Assembly: GCA_902572225.1 (NCBI GenBank)
Contig: CACGFJ010000003.1
Location: forward strand, 1-64,000
Source of the DNA: an uncultured Pelagibacteraceae bacterium
Lineage (GTDB): Bacteria > Pseudomonadota > Alphaproteobacteria > Pelagibacterales > Pelagibacteraceae
Length of the DNA: 64,000 bases
Direction of reading: 5' to 3'
The position numbers were made by a program, and so were the translations under genes. How positions within the stretch are numbered: the stretch's first letter is position 1; each line of letters starts with the position of its first letter. Under the pieces are notes generated by a model. The model saw only the letters and a list, made by a program, of their open reading frames with translations. It did no database searches and had not been told where the DNA came from. This document shows positions 35,995 to 45,420 of this stretch, one piece after another.

Positions 35995-37035
35995 ATGGAA
36001 AAAGTTGGAGAACATATAACACTGGATATAGTAGGAACTAAAAAGGAATATACTCCTGAATTTTATGAAAAGTTAGTTTATAAAATTGCTAAAGCAGCAA
36101 AAGTAACAGTTTTAAAAATCTCTAAATATAAATTCGAGCCACAAGGATTTACATTGGTTGCTTTGCTTGCTGAAAGCCACATTAGTTTTCATACTTTCCC
36201 AGAAAAAGAAATTGTAAGCTTTGATTTTTTTACATGTGGAAAAGTATCACCAAAAGTTTCTCTCGATATAATAAAAGACGAGATGGAACATACAAATATC
36301 ATAATTAAAGAATTTAATAGAGATACTATTGATCTTTATCATGACAATTATAGTTCTCCAGGTTTAAAAAAATCATATGTTGTTAATAGAGTTTTAGAAA
36401 ATTTTAAATCTAAAGTTGGTCAATATATTGAAATACTTGATTTAGAACAATTTGGAAAAGCTTTATTTATTGATAATGAGATACAAGTAGCTGAAAGTGA
36501 TGAACACTTATATAGCTCAACCTTTGTAAATTCAGGTCTTAATTTAAATTCAAATAAAGAAAAAGCTGCAATTATTGGTGGAGGTGATGGTGGTGTTGCA
36601 AGAGAATGCATTTCACAAAACTTTGGCTTTATAGATTGGTATGAATTAGATCCTGAAGTTGTTGATGTATGTGATAAACATTTAAGCAAAATTGGCGAGA
36701 AAGCTACTGAAAAGAATTCAGTTAAATGCGTATGGGGAGATGCTTTTGAAAGTATTAAATCTGTTAAAGACAATACTTATGATCAAATATTTGTTGATCT
36801 AAATGATGATCAATTTTGTATAGATTTGGCTGCAAAAAATATGTCATCTTTAGAAAGAATTTTAAAACCTAAAGGTGTAATTACTGCTCAAGTAGGAAGC
36901 CAAGACAAAAAACCAAAACAAGTTGAAAATTGGTTAAATGTTTTTAACAAAAATTTTGGAAATACAAAACTTTCAAGAGTTTATATACCAAGTTTCGATT
37001 GTTCTTGGAATTTTTCCTCGTCAATAAATCATTAA
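35995..37035 (+). CDS. S-adenosylmethionine decarboxylase / spermidine synthase fusion
   Basis: The 346-residue protein fuses two polyamine enzymes. Residues 1-120 are a prokaryotic SpeD: the self-cleavage site is E60-S61 in AESHISFHTFPE, with S61 becoming the pyruvoyl cofactor. Residues 130-346 are a SpeE-type aminopropyltransferase with GGGDGGVARE and WYELDPEV. The usual SpeE DSTDPxGP segment reads VDLNDDQF here, keeping the aspartates but not the proline or glycine. Together they would make decarboxylated SAM and transfer its aminopropyl group to a diamine, releasing MTA for MtnP. Confidence 0.93.
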   Translation: MEKVGEHITLDIVGTKKEYTPEFYEKLVYKIAKAAKVTVLKISKYKFEPQGFTLVALLAESHISFHTFPEKEIVSFDFFTCGKVSPKVSLDIIKDEMEHTNIIIKEFNRDTIDLYHDNYSSPGLKKSYVVNRVLENFKSKVGQYIEILDLEQFGKALFIDNEIQVAESDEHLYSSTFVNSGLNLNSNKEKAAIIGGGDGGVARECISQNFGFIDWYELDPEVVDVCDKHLSKIGEKATEKNSVKCVWGDAFESIKSVKDNTYDQIFVDLNDDQFCIDLAAKNMSSLERILKPKGVITAQVGSQDKKPKQVENWLNVFNKNFGNTKLSRVYIPSFDCSWNFSSSINH

Positions 37036-37093
37036 TTTTTCTTTTTAAAACAATAATTTTATGAAATAATCTTCAAAATTTTTGGAGGAAAAA

Positions 37094-37921
37094 ATGAAAA
37101 AATTAAAAGTATTAGGACTTGGTATTTTAATATCATCATTTCTAACAATTTCTTCAATTGCAGATCAAATTAAAATAGGAACCGAAGGCGCATATCCGCC
37201 TTGGAATTCTAAAGATTCAGCTGGAAATTTGATCGGCTTTGAAGTCGAATTAGCAAATGAATTATGCAAAATTATGAACCATGATTGCACAATTGTAGAG
37301 CAAGATTGGGATGGAATGATACCAGCTTTAGTCTCAAGAAAATTTGATGCTATTATGGCTGGAATGTCAATAACTGGTGAGAGAATGAAAACAATAAACT
37401 TTTCTCAAGGTTATGCTGATGAAGTTGCATCATTAGCTGTTATGAAAGGATCGAAAAACGAAGGCCTTAAAACAATGTCAGCTATAAATTTATCTGATGT
37501 AAGTGCTGATGAACAAGCAACACTAGATGTTTTGACAAAAGCATTTAAAGGTAAAACAATTGGAGTACAAACAGCAACAATTCACCAGAACTTCTTAGAA
37601 TCTGGTTTAATGGGTAATGTAAAAATAAGAACTTATAAAACTCAAGATGAAGTAAACTTAGATTTATCTGCTGGTAGAATAGATGCAGCACTAGCTGCAG
37701 CAGTTGCTTTTACAGATTATGCAGAAAAATCTGGTAAAGGAGTTGTATTAACTGGACCAACATTTGCAGGTGGAGATTTTGGTAATGGTGTTGGCGTAGG
37801 TATTAGAAAAGGTGACTCTAAACTTTTAAATGATTTTAATGCAGCAATTGATAAAGCTAGAGATGATGGCATTATTAGTAAGCTTGCTATAAAACATTTT
37901 GGTTTTGACGCTTCTATGTAA
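37094..37921 (+). CDS. amino-acid ABC transporter, periplasmic binding protein
   Basis: The 275-residue protein starts with a signal sequence (MKKLKVLGLGILISSFLTISSIA) and has TEGAYPPWN, GFEVELANELCKIM, MIPALVSRKFDAIMAGMSIT and DGIISKLAIKHF, the pattern of polar amino-acid receptors such as HisJ/ArgT. The ATG at 37094 is chosen because GGAGG sits at 37084-37088. Lysine, arginine or ornithine are likely ligands; arginine or ornithine would feed polyamine synthesis upstream. Confidence 0.92.
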   Translation: MKKLKVLGLGILISSFLTISSIADQIKIGTEGAYPPWNSKDSAGNLIGFEVELANELCKIMNHDCTIVEQDWDGMIPALVSRKFDAIMAGMSITGERMKTINFSQGYADEVASLAVMKGSKNEGLKTMSAINLSDVSADEQATLDVLTKAFKGKTIGVQTATIHQNFLESGLMGNVKIRTYKTQDEVNLDLSAGRIDAALAAAVAFTDYAEKSGKGVVLTGPTFAGGDFGNGVGVGIRKGDSKLLNDFNAAIDKARDDGIISKLAIKHFGFDASM

Positions 37922-37934
37922 TAAATTATTTATG

Positions 37935-37960
37935 GGTGGCTATAGTTAGCCACCTATATT
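37935..37960 (+). terminator. intercistronic hairpin after binding-protein gene
   Basis: GGTGGCTA (37935-37942) pairs perfectly with TAGCCACC (37947-37954) around a four-base loop. TATATT follows, not a strong T tract, so it may act as an attenuator or an mRNA-end stabiliser between binding-protein and permease genes. Confidence 0.6.
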
Positions 37961-38653
37961 ATGGAACTTCTATATTTTGGTGATAAAGGTTGGGGAGACG
38001 AGTTATTCTTTGCAACCTTAATGACAATTGCGGTTTCAATAACTGCAATGATAATAGGCTTTATATTTGCTGCTTTATTTACTCCATTAAAATTATCTAA
38101 TAACAAATTTCTTAATTCTATTGGTAATGCTTACACCACTGTTATTAGAGGTGTACCTGAGCTACTAGTAATTTATTTATTTTTCTTTGGTGGAAGTGGA
38201 GCAATTATGTTTGTTGCTTCAATATTTGGTTATAATGATTACATCGAAATTAATGCTTTTTTAACTGGTTCATTTTCAATAGGGATAATATCGGGAGCGT
38301 ATTCAACCGAAGTATTTAGAGGAGCCCTACAATCAATTGATAAAGGTCAGTTCGAAGCTGCTAAAGTTTTAGGTTTTAATAAATATATTTACTTCTTTAA
38401 AATAATTTTGCCTCAAATGCTAAGACTAGCAATTCCAAACTTAAGTAATGTTTGGCAAATTACATTAAAAGATACTTCTCTTATATCTGTAACGGGTTTA
38501 GTTGAAATAATGAGACAATCCTATATTGCGGCTGGCTCAACTAGAGATCCATTATTTTTTTACTCGTTTGCAGCAGTTTTATACTTAATGCTAACATTTT
38601 TAAGTATGCAATTGTTAAACAGATTAGAAACAAAATATAGCAAAGGTTATTAA
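37961..38653 (+). CDS. amino-acid ABC transporter permease, first
   Basis: The 230-residue membrane protein has about five helices, RGVPELLVIYLFFFG, the GAYSTEVFRGALQSI loop and EAAKVLGFNKYIYFFKIILPQMLRL, the EAA loop of HisQ/ArtQ-type permeases. It forms a heterodimer with the next gene's product, which starts on its last stop base. Confidence 0.92.
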   Translation: MELLYFGDKGWGDELFFATLMTIAVSITAMIIGFIFAALFTPLKLSNNKFLNSIGNAYTTVIRGVPELLVIYLFFFGGSGAIMFVASIFGYNDYIEINAFLTGSFSIGIISGAYSTEVFRGALQSIDKGQFEAAKVLGFNKYIYFFKIILPQMLRLAIPNLSNVWQITLKDTSLISVTGLVEIMRQSYIAAGSTRDPLFFYSFAAVLYLMLTFLSMQLLNRLETKYSKGY

Positions 38654-39330
38654 TGGATATTGAATTAATGATTAATAGTTTTCCTAAGTTGTTAAACGCA
38701 ACTTTGATTACTCTTAAACTATTATCTGTATCTTTAATTCTTGGACTTTTTATTGGGTTAGGTTTTGCAATCTTGAGGATGAATAATAATAAGTTGATTA
38801 ATAAATTTGCTTATGGGTATTCATATATTTTTAGAGGAACACCTTTATTAGTTCAAATCTTCATAATATATTTTGGATTAGGTCAAATTGAATACTTAAG
38901 AACAACATTTTTGTGGGTAGTTTTAAAAGAACCATATTGGTGCGCGATAATTGCATTTTCATTAAATACTGGGGCTTATACTTCAGAAATATTAAGATCA
39001 GCTTTTCAAACAATAAAACCTGGATATTTAGAAGCTGGAAGAAGCCTAGGTATACCTTCAAAAATTATTTTTACAAAAATACAGATTCCTATTGCAATTA
39101 AACAATCTTTGCCAGCCTATGGTAATGAAATTATTTTAATGCTTAAAGGCACATCCTTGGCAAGCACAGTCACACTTATGGACTTAACTGGTGTTGCTAA
39201 ATATATAATTTCAACAACATTTAAGCCTGTTGAGGTATTTATTGTGGCAGGAGGTATTTATTTGTTTATGACTTTTATAATTCATAATGTAATTAAATAT
39301 TTAGAAAAAAAATATGGATTTCAAACATGA
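38653..39330 (+). CDS. amino-acid ABC transporter permease, second
   Basis: The 225-residue membrane protein has FRGTPLLVQIFIIYFGLG, GAYTSEILRSAFQTI and EAGRSLGIPSKIIFTKIQIPIA, the HisM/ArtM-type permease pattern. No ATP-binding protein gene follows; instead there is a nitrilase-family gene with a four-base overlap. Confidence 0.92.
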   Translation: MDIELMINSFPKLLNATLITLKLLSVSLILGLFIGLGFAILRMNNNKLINKFAYGYSYIFRGTPLLVQIFIIYFGLGQIEYLRTTFLWVVLKEPYWCAIIAFSLNTGAYTSEILRSAFQTIKPGYLEAGRSLGIPSKIIFTKIQIPIAIKQSLPAYGNEIILMLKGTSLASTVTLMDLTGVAKYIISTTFKPVEVFIVAGGIYLFMTFIIHNVIKYLEKKYGFQT

Positions 39331-40112
39331 AAATAGCTTGTATACAATTATCTAGTGGAGAAAATTATCAAAGTAATTTTAAAGATATTATTAAATACAT
39401 AAATCAAGCTATAAAAAATAAATCTGATTTAATTATTACACCTGAGACCTCTTCTTTGATGTCTAGTAGTAGAGAAACACTTTTTAAATATTCATATGAA
39501 ATGAATAAAGATCCAATTTTGAAGAAAATTAGGGAAGTTTCAAAAAAATATAAGAAATGGATTTTACTCGGATCAATTTGTGTTAAGGTTAAAAACAAAC
39601 TCAGAAATAGATCTATACTGGTTGGACCAAATGGAAAAATTGTCAAATATTATGACAAAATTAATATGTTTGATGTTAAAATTCCAAATAAAGAACAACA
39701 TAAAGAAAGTAAAACTTTTAAAGCAGGAAATAAATTGGTCACTGCCAACTTACCTTGGGGCAAAATAGGTTTTACAATCTGTTTTGATCTAAGATTTCCT
39801 GAACTTTATAGGAATTTATCAAAAAAAAATTTAAGTTTTATAGCCGTTCCATCAGCTTTTACAAAGTTTACGGGACAAAAACATTGGTTACCACTTTTAA
39901 GAGCAAGAGCGATTGAAAATTTTTGTTATATTTTTGCACCAGCTCAAACTGGTAAAAACACACCTAAAAGAGAAACGTTTGGTCATACAACGATTATTTC
40001 TCCAGACGGAAAAATATTAGCATTAAAAAAATTAGGGAAGGGCGTAATTTATTCAAAAATTAATCCTAAACTTTCTATGGATTTAAGAAAAATTATTCCT
40101 AGTTTAGTTTAA
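39327..40112 (+). CDS. carbon-nitrogen hydrolase (nitrilase superfamily)
   Basis: The 261-residue protein has the Glu-Lys-Cys triad of the family: E40 in ITPETSS, the lysine in KYYDKINMFDV, and the cysteine in FTICFDLRFPELYR. The closest resemblance is to omega-amidase/Nit-type amidases. Position inside an amino-acid transport operon suggests it acts on an imported amide or carbamoyl compound. Its stop shares TTAA with the convergent dehydrogenase. Confidence 0.88.
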   Translation: MKIACIQLSSGENYQSNFKDIIKYINQAIKNKSDLIITPETSSLMSSSRETLFKYSYEMNKDPILKKIREVSKKYKKWILLGSICVKVKNKLRNRSILVGPNGKIVKYYDKINMFDVKIPNKEQHKESKTFKAGNKLVTANLPWGKIGFTICFDLRFPELYRNLSKKNLSFIAVPSAFTKFTGQKHWLPLLRARAIENFCYIFAPAQTGKNTPKRETFGHTTIISPDGKILALKKLGKGVIYSKINPKLSMDLRKIIPSLV

Positions 40113-43012
40113 TTAACTGTTTCAAAAATTTTAAATAATAATTCTGAGACATGCTTACCTTTTTTCTCAGATAAATCAGATATTTGATGTCTGCAGCTTG
40201 TACCATTTGCAACTATAAAATCTTTTTCATCACTATTATTGATCGCAGGTATTAAAGAAAGATTAGCCATTTTTTTGGAGACTTCATAAGTCTTACTGTC
40301 ATACCCAAATGAACCAGCCATTCCACAACAACTAGACTCTATCATTTTATTATTAATATTTAATTCTGATAAAAGATCAATTAGACCCTTCATTCTATCT
40401 TGTGATTTTTGATGACAGTGCCCGTGGATTAATACATTTTGATCGAACTTATTAGTTTTAATATTATTGTTATTTTTTATTTGTTCTAGAATAAATTCCT
40501 CAAGTAGATAAAATTTATTTTTGATTTGTTCTCTATTATTCACATTTTTTAAAGTCTGATATTCATCGTTAAATGTTAACAAACAAGATGGTTCAATACC
40601 TACAACTGGTAGATCAATATAATTATTTTGGATAACGTAATTATTAAATCTGTTTAGCTCTTCAGAGGCTTTGTCTAATTGACCGTAAGATATATAAGTT
40701 CTTCCACAACAAAGTGGTCTCTTTAATTTGTCTTTACCAAAACTTGGTATAATCGCCTGATAACCAAATTTATTTAATACTTTAATGGCATAAACTAAAT
40801 TTTCATTTTCAAAATTAATATTAAATGTATCTGCAAACAAAATTACTTTATTTTCCGATACTGTCTGACTATCGTAAATCTCTCTTAATGCGTTCTGGTT
40901 TTGAACTTCAGGCATAGACCTTGCTGTTGCAAATCCAAACTTTTCAACAATTGTAGAGATTAGAGGTAGGTTTTTGACCTTATTGAAAAGAGGAGCAACA
41001 ATCTTTAATAACCAAATAAGTCTTGGCATACCTGAGATAACTCTATCTTTAATACGCATGCTAAATTTTTTATAGTAATGAGAAAGAAACTCAGATTTCA
41101 TCTTAGCCATATCAACCGACATAGGACATTCTCTTTGACAAGCTTTACAGCTGACACATAACTCCATAGTTTCATACATGTCTTTTGATGCAAATGAACC
41201 TTCTGGAAGTTGATTAGATAAAGCTAATCTTAAAGTATTTGCTCTACCTCGAACTAAATCTTTTTCTTCTTTAGTTACTCTGTATGATGGACACATCACA
41301 CCAGAGTCTAGTTTTCTACAAGCACCATTGTTATTACACATCTCAATAGCATCAGAGAATTGGCCCCAGTTTGACCAATCATAATGTGTATTTATGTTTT
41401 CAGTTTGATAACCTGATTTATATCTCATTAAAGATCTATCATTTGATTTAAACGGTCGAACAATTTTACCTGGATTTAGAAGGTTTTTACTATCGAATGT
41501 ATCTTTTATTTCTTCAAAAGCGTTTGTGATTTTTTTACCAAACATCATTTCATGGAATTCTGATCTAACAATTCCATCACCATGTTCTCCTGAGTGAGAA
41601 CCTTTATAATCCTTAACCATTTCAAAAGCTTCTTCAGATATAGATCTCATGTTTTGTATATCTTTGTCTGATTTCATATTTAAAACTGGTCTTACGTGTA
41701 GAGTTCCAACGGATGCATGTGCATAAAACATTCCACTTGTTCCATATTTTTTAAATATTTCTTTTAATCTTGCTGTATAGTCAGCTAAATGTTCTAGAGA
41801 AACTGCACAATCTTCAATAAATGCAACTGGTTTTTTATCACCTTTCATTGACATTAAAATATTTAATCCAGCTTTTCTTATTTCGAAAACTTCTTTCTGC
41901 TCTGAAAGATCTGAATAATATGAAAACTCGTTTTTTTTGTTTTGGTTTAAAACTAAATATTCTAGATCCTTTATTTTCTTTTCATAAACACTTTTCTCTG
42001 TATCAATAAATTCTACCATCAAAACAGCTTCAGGATTTCCTTTGATGTATTTTTTTATACCCCCAGCATACATTGGTATTTCTTTTGCTAAATTTAATAA
42101 ATTCTGGTCCATCAATTCAACACAAGTTGGTTTTAATTTTACTATCTCTTTTGATAATTCCATTGCTTGATGGAAATTATCAAAGTAGCAAACACCTAAA
42201 ATTTTATTATTTGGTATTTCTGATAATTTTAATTTTATTTTATTAAATAAAGATAATGTTCCTTCAGAGCCAACAAGAAGATTTGATGAATTAAATCCTT
42301 TTGGATCAATTAGATCGATATTATATCCTCCAACTCTTCTTTGCGTTGTTGGCCAATTAGCATCAATTTCGCCTCCAACTTGTTGTCTTACATCGATAAA
42401 TTTATCTATGATTTTATAAAGTCTATCTTGGTTATTCTTAGTAGCTAAATAATTCTTATTTATCTGGTCAAAATTAAATATAGAACCATCATCTAATATT
42501 GCTTCAATAGCTAATACGTTATGAACCATGTTGCCATAATATAAAGATCTTGATCCACAGGAATTATTAGCTGACATTCCTCCAATAGTTGCTCTACTAC
42601 TTGTTGAAACATCCACTGGAAACCAAAGACCATGAGGCTTCAAATATGCATTTAGATGATCTAATACGACACCTGGTTGAACCCATACATATTTTTCTTC
42701 AACATTAAGTTCTAAAATTTTATTCTGATGTTTAGAGTAATCTAGTACAACACTTTCCCCAACGGTTTGACCACATTGAGAACTTCCACCACCTCTAGCT
42801 AATAGAGGCACTGAATTCTTTTGTGAATACTCCATTAAACTTAAAACATCATTAGTATCTTTTGGAAGAACTACACCAAGGGGTTTAATTTGATATACAG
42901 AAGCATCGGTACTGTATCTTCCACGTGAGAATTCATCGAATAAAGTTTTTCCATCAACTTTGTTACTAATTTCTTTACCAATTTTTTGTATCTGATCTGA
43001 ATTAAACCGCAT
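40109..43012 (-). CDS. FAD-linked oxidase with C-terminal Fe-S domain
   Basis: The 967-residue protein combines a GlcD-type FAD oxidase (LARGGGSSQCGQTVG, GGMSANNSCGSRS, LLVGSEGTLSLF, SHSGEHGDGIVRSEF) in the first half with a ferredoxin-like region (MELCVSCKACQRECPMSV) and a CCG-type cysteine-rich C-terminal domain (GIEPSCLL, HGHCHQKSQ, ESSCCGMAGSFG). This is the YdiJ/D-2-hydroxyglutarate or D-lactate dehydrogenase architecture. It oxidises a D-2-hydroxyacid and passes electrons onward; the exact substrate is uncertain. Only one CxxCxxCxxxC cluster is evident. Confidence 0.9.
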   Translation of the reverse strand: MRFNSDQIQKIGKEISNKVDGKTLFDEFSRGRYSTDASVYQIKPLGVVLPKDTNDVLSLMEYSQKNSVPLLARGGGSSQCGQTVGESVVLDYSKHQNKILELNVEEKYVWVQPGVVLDHLNAYLKPHGLWFPVDVSTSSRATIGGMSANNSCGSRSLYYGNMVHNVLAIEAILDDGSIFNFDQINKNYLATKNNQDRLYKIIDKFIDVRQQVGGEIDANWPTTQRRVGGYNIDLIDPKGFNSSNLLVGSEGTLSLFNKIKLKLSEIPNNKILGVCYFDNFHQAMELSKEIVKLKPTCVELMDQNLLNLAKEIPMYAGGIKKYIKGNPEAVLMVEFIDTEKSVYEKKIKDLEYLVLNQNKKNEFSYYSDLSEQKEVFEIRKAGLNILMSMKGDKKPVAFIEDCAVSLEHLADYTARLKEIFKKYGTSGMFYAHASVGTLHVRPVLNMKSDKDIQNMRSISEEAFEMVKDYKGSHSGEHGDGIVRSEFHEMMFGKKITNAFEEIKDTFDSKNLLNPGKIVRPFKSNDRSLMRYKSGYQTENINTHYDWSNWGQFSDAIEMCNNNGACRKLDSGVMCPSYRVTKEEKDLVRGRANTLRLALSNQLPEGSFASKDMYETMELCVSCKACQRECPMSVDMAKMKSEFLSHYYKKFSMRIKDRVISGMPRLIWLLKIVAPLFNKVKNLPLISTIVEKFGFATARSMPEVQNQNALREIYDSQTVSENKVILFADTFNINFENENLVYAIKVLNKFGYQAIIPSFGKDKLKRPLCCGRTYISYGQLDKASEELNRFNNYVIQNNYIDLPVVGIEPSCLLTFNDEYQTLKNVNNREQIKNKFYLLEEFILEQIKNNNNIKTNKFDQNVLIHGHCHQKSQDRMKGLIDLLSELNINNKMIESSCCGMAGSFGYDSKTYEVSKKMANLSLIPAINNSDEKDFIVANGTSCRHQISDLSEKKGKHVSELLFKIFETVN

Positions 43013-43029
43013 AAAACTTAATTAAAGGT

Positions 43030-44184
43030 TTATTTATTTTTGTAAACCAGTTTGCCGAACTTTTTTAACGCGGCCTCAGAAATCTCTAAACCTAAACCAG
43101 GTTTTTCATTTAAATGTATCCATCCATCACTCATTTTATGTGGATTTTCAAATAATTGAGCCTGCAAAGGATCTCTTTCATCATCAAATGACTCAACTAT
43201 TCTTCCAGCTGGAGTTGATGCTACTAATGGAGCATGAATATAACAATCATGATGTGGTGCTACATCTATATGATTTAATTCACACAGTGCAGAGAGTTTT
43301 TTTCCATTAGTAAAACCACCAAACATTGTGCAATCAAATTGTAAAATTTGTATTGCATCTTCTTCAATCATGGACCTGCATCCATAAATAGTTATTTCAC
43401 TTTCACCACCTGATAATGGAATTTTAGTTTGTTTTGATAAAAGTTTTAAAGTCCTTCTGTCATCTTCCCATCTAACAGGTTCTTCAATCCATGTAGGATT
43501 AAATCTCTCAAATTCTTTTACACCTTCAATTGCAGTTTTTAGATCCCATGCTCTATTAACATCAACCATTAAATTTTTTTGATCTCCAATTTCATCTCTA
43601 ATAATTTCCAATCTCTTAGCATCCTCTTTGATGCTAAGCCCTCCAACTTTAACTTTAAAACTTTGATGACCAATATTTACTAATTTTTTAATTTCATCTC
43701 TTAATTCTTTTTCGTCTTTTCCATCTCTGTAATAAGCACATGTAACATAAACAGGAATTTTATTTCTGTATCCTCCAAATAATTTATACAATGGGATATT
43801 TGAAGCTTTTCCTATCAAATCCCAACATGCAATATCCAAAGCTGCAGAAATTCTGATTAATGCTTCTCTGCTCCAGCCTTTTTCACTACTGACTCGAGTA
43901 TCAGTTAATTTGAAAATTTTTTCATAAATTTTTTCAGGGCAAAATGGATCTTCTCCAATTATTAAATCTTGTAAGCCATTTGAAAATGGTTTGATGATAG
44001 GAGCAATATCAGTATAGCTTGTTGCTAAACCAAAGCCTGAATGACCATCTTTAGTTTTAATTTTAATTAAAAGTTCGTTAGCTGTTGGAACAATAAAGTG
44101 ACTAACCCAATGTGGTTTTACTTCATCTGGATTATTAAGAACATAAACTTCTAGGCTATCAATTAAATTACTACTATTTGTCAT
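43030..44184 (-). CDS. mandelate racemase / muconate lactonizing enzyme family
   Basis: The 384-residue enolase-superfamily protein has an N-terminal capping domain and a barrel with KVKVGG (catalytic lysine), VDVNRAWD, WIEEPVRWEDD and LSGGESEI as metal-ligand strands, and a histidine-bearing APHHDCYIH near the C-terminus. That pattern fits the MR subgroup (sugar-acid dehydratases or racemases). It precedes the FAD-oxidase gene with a short gap, so the two may process the same hydroxyacid. Confidence 0.88.
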   Translation of the reverse strand: MTNSSNLIDSLEVYVLNNPDEVKPHWVSHFIVPTANELLIKIKTKDGHSGFGLATSYTDIAPIIKPFSNGLQDLIIGEDPFCPEKIYEKIFKLTDTRVSSEKGWSREALIRISAALDIACWDLIGKASNIPLYKLFGGYRNKIPVYVTCAYYRDGKDEKELRDEIKKLVNIGHQSFKVKVGGLSIKEDAKRLEIIRDEIGDQKNLMVDVNRAWDLKTAIEGVKEFERFNPTWIEEPVRWEDDRRTLKLLSKQTKIPLSGGESEITIYGCRSMIEEDAIQILQFDCTMFGGFTNGKKLSALCELNHIDVAPHHDCYIHAPLVASTPAGRIVESFDDERDPLQAQLFENPHKMSDGWIHLNEKPGLGLEISEAALKKFGKLVYKNK

Positions 44185-44229
44185 ATATTATAAATTTGAT
44201 TATATAATTTCTTTAGCATATACAGCGTT

Positions 44230-45402
44230 ATGGCAATTTCAAATAATATAAGACCTGGTCGACATTTTTTACAAATTCCAGGACCAACAAATGTCCCAGA
44301 TAGAGTTCTAAGAGCAATGGATTATCCAACTATAGATCACAGAGGTCCTGACTTTGCTGAATTAGGATTAAGAGTTTTAGATCGAATAAAATTAATTTTT
44401 AAAACTTCTGAACCTGTAATAATTTTTCCAGCTTCAGGAACAGGAGCTTGGGAAGCTGCACTTGTAAACACTTTAAGTGCTGGTGATAAAATCTTGATGT
44501 TTGAAACCGGACATTTCTCAACTCTTTGGTGGGATATTGCTCAAAAATTTAAAATTGAAGTAGACTTTGTTGAAGGTGATTGGAGAACAGGTGTTGACCC
44601 AAACATTGTTGAGCAAAAACTAAAAGAAGATAAAGATAAAAAAATTAAAGCAGTTTGTGCAGTGCATAATGAAACTTCTACTGGTGTTACAAGTAGAATT
44701 GGAGAAATTAGAAAAGCTATGGATAATGCGGAACATCCAGCTTTATTATTTGTTGATACTATATCTTCATTAGGCTCTATTGATTATAGACATGAAGAGT
44801 GGAAAGTTGATGTAACTGTTGGGGGTTCTCAAAAAGGATTACTATTACCACCAGGACTTTCTTTTAATGCAATAAGTTCTAAAGCTTTGGAGGCATATAA
44901 AACATCTGAATTACCAAAATCGTATTGGGATTGGGGACCGATGTTAGAGAATAATAAAAAAGGTTACTTTCCTTATACACCAGCCACAAATTTATTTTAT
45001 GGTTTGGATGAAGCAATCAATATACTTACAGAAGAAGGTTTAGATAATGTTTTCAAAAGACACAAAAGATTTGCAGAAGCTACAAGAGTTGCAGTCAATT
45101 CGTGGGGATTAGAAATACTTTGTAAAAATCCAGAAGAATACTCAGACTCATTAACAGCAGTAATGGTTCCAGATGGTCATGATGCAGATTTTTTAAGAAA
45201 AACTATTTTAGATCATTACAACATGTCATTAGGAACAGGACTTGCAAAAGTTGCGGGCAAAATTTTTAGAATTGGCCACTTGGGTGATTTTAACGAACTC
45301 ATGTTAGCTGGAACATTGGCAGGTGTTGAAATGGGTTTAATGAAATCTAAAATACCTTATAAAAAAGGTGGAATACTTAAGGCACTTGAGTATCTTTGTT
45401 AA
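44230..45402 (+). CDS. sgaA: serine-glyoxylate aminotransferase
   Basis: The 390-residue class V aminotransferase has FLQIPGPTNVPDRVLRAMD, IDHRGPDF, FPASGTGAWEAAL, HNETSTGVTS, DTISSLGSID and the PLP lysine in GGSQKGLLLPPG near residue 200. This is the typical SgaA/alanine-glyoxylate transaminase set. It makes glycine from glyoxylate with serine as donor, as in the serine-cycle-type metabolism known in SAR11. Confidence 0.92.
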   Translation: MAISNNIRPGRHFLQIPGPTNVPDRVLRAMDYPTIDHRGPDFAELGLRVLDRIKLIFKTSEPVIIFPASGTGAWEAALVNTLSAGDKILMFETGHFSTLWWDIAQKFKIEVDFVEGDWRTGVDPNIVEQKLKEDKDKKIKAVCAVHNETSTGVTSRIGEIRKAMDNAEHPALLFVDTISSLGSIDYRHEEWKVDVTVGGSQKGLLLPPGLSFNAISSKALEAYKTSELPKSYWDWGPMLENNKKGYFPYTPATNLFYGLDEAINILTEEGLDNVFKRHKRFAEATRVAVNSWGLEILCKNPEEYSDSLTAVMVPDGHDADFLRKTILDHYNMSLGTGLAKVAGKIFRIGHLGDFNELMLAGTLAGVEMGLMKSKIPYKKGGILKALEYLC

Positions 45403-45420
45403 TCAATCAAGTTGTGAATT

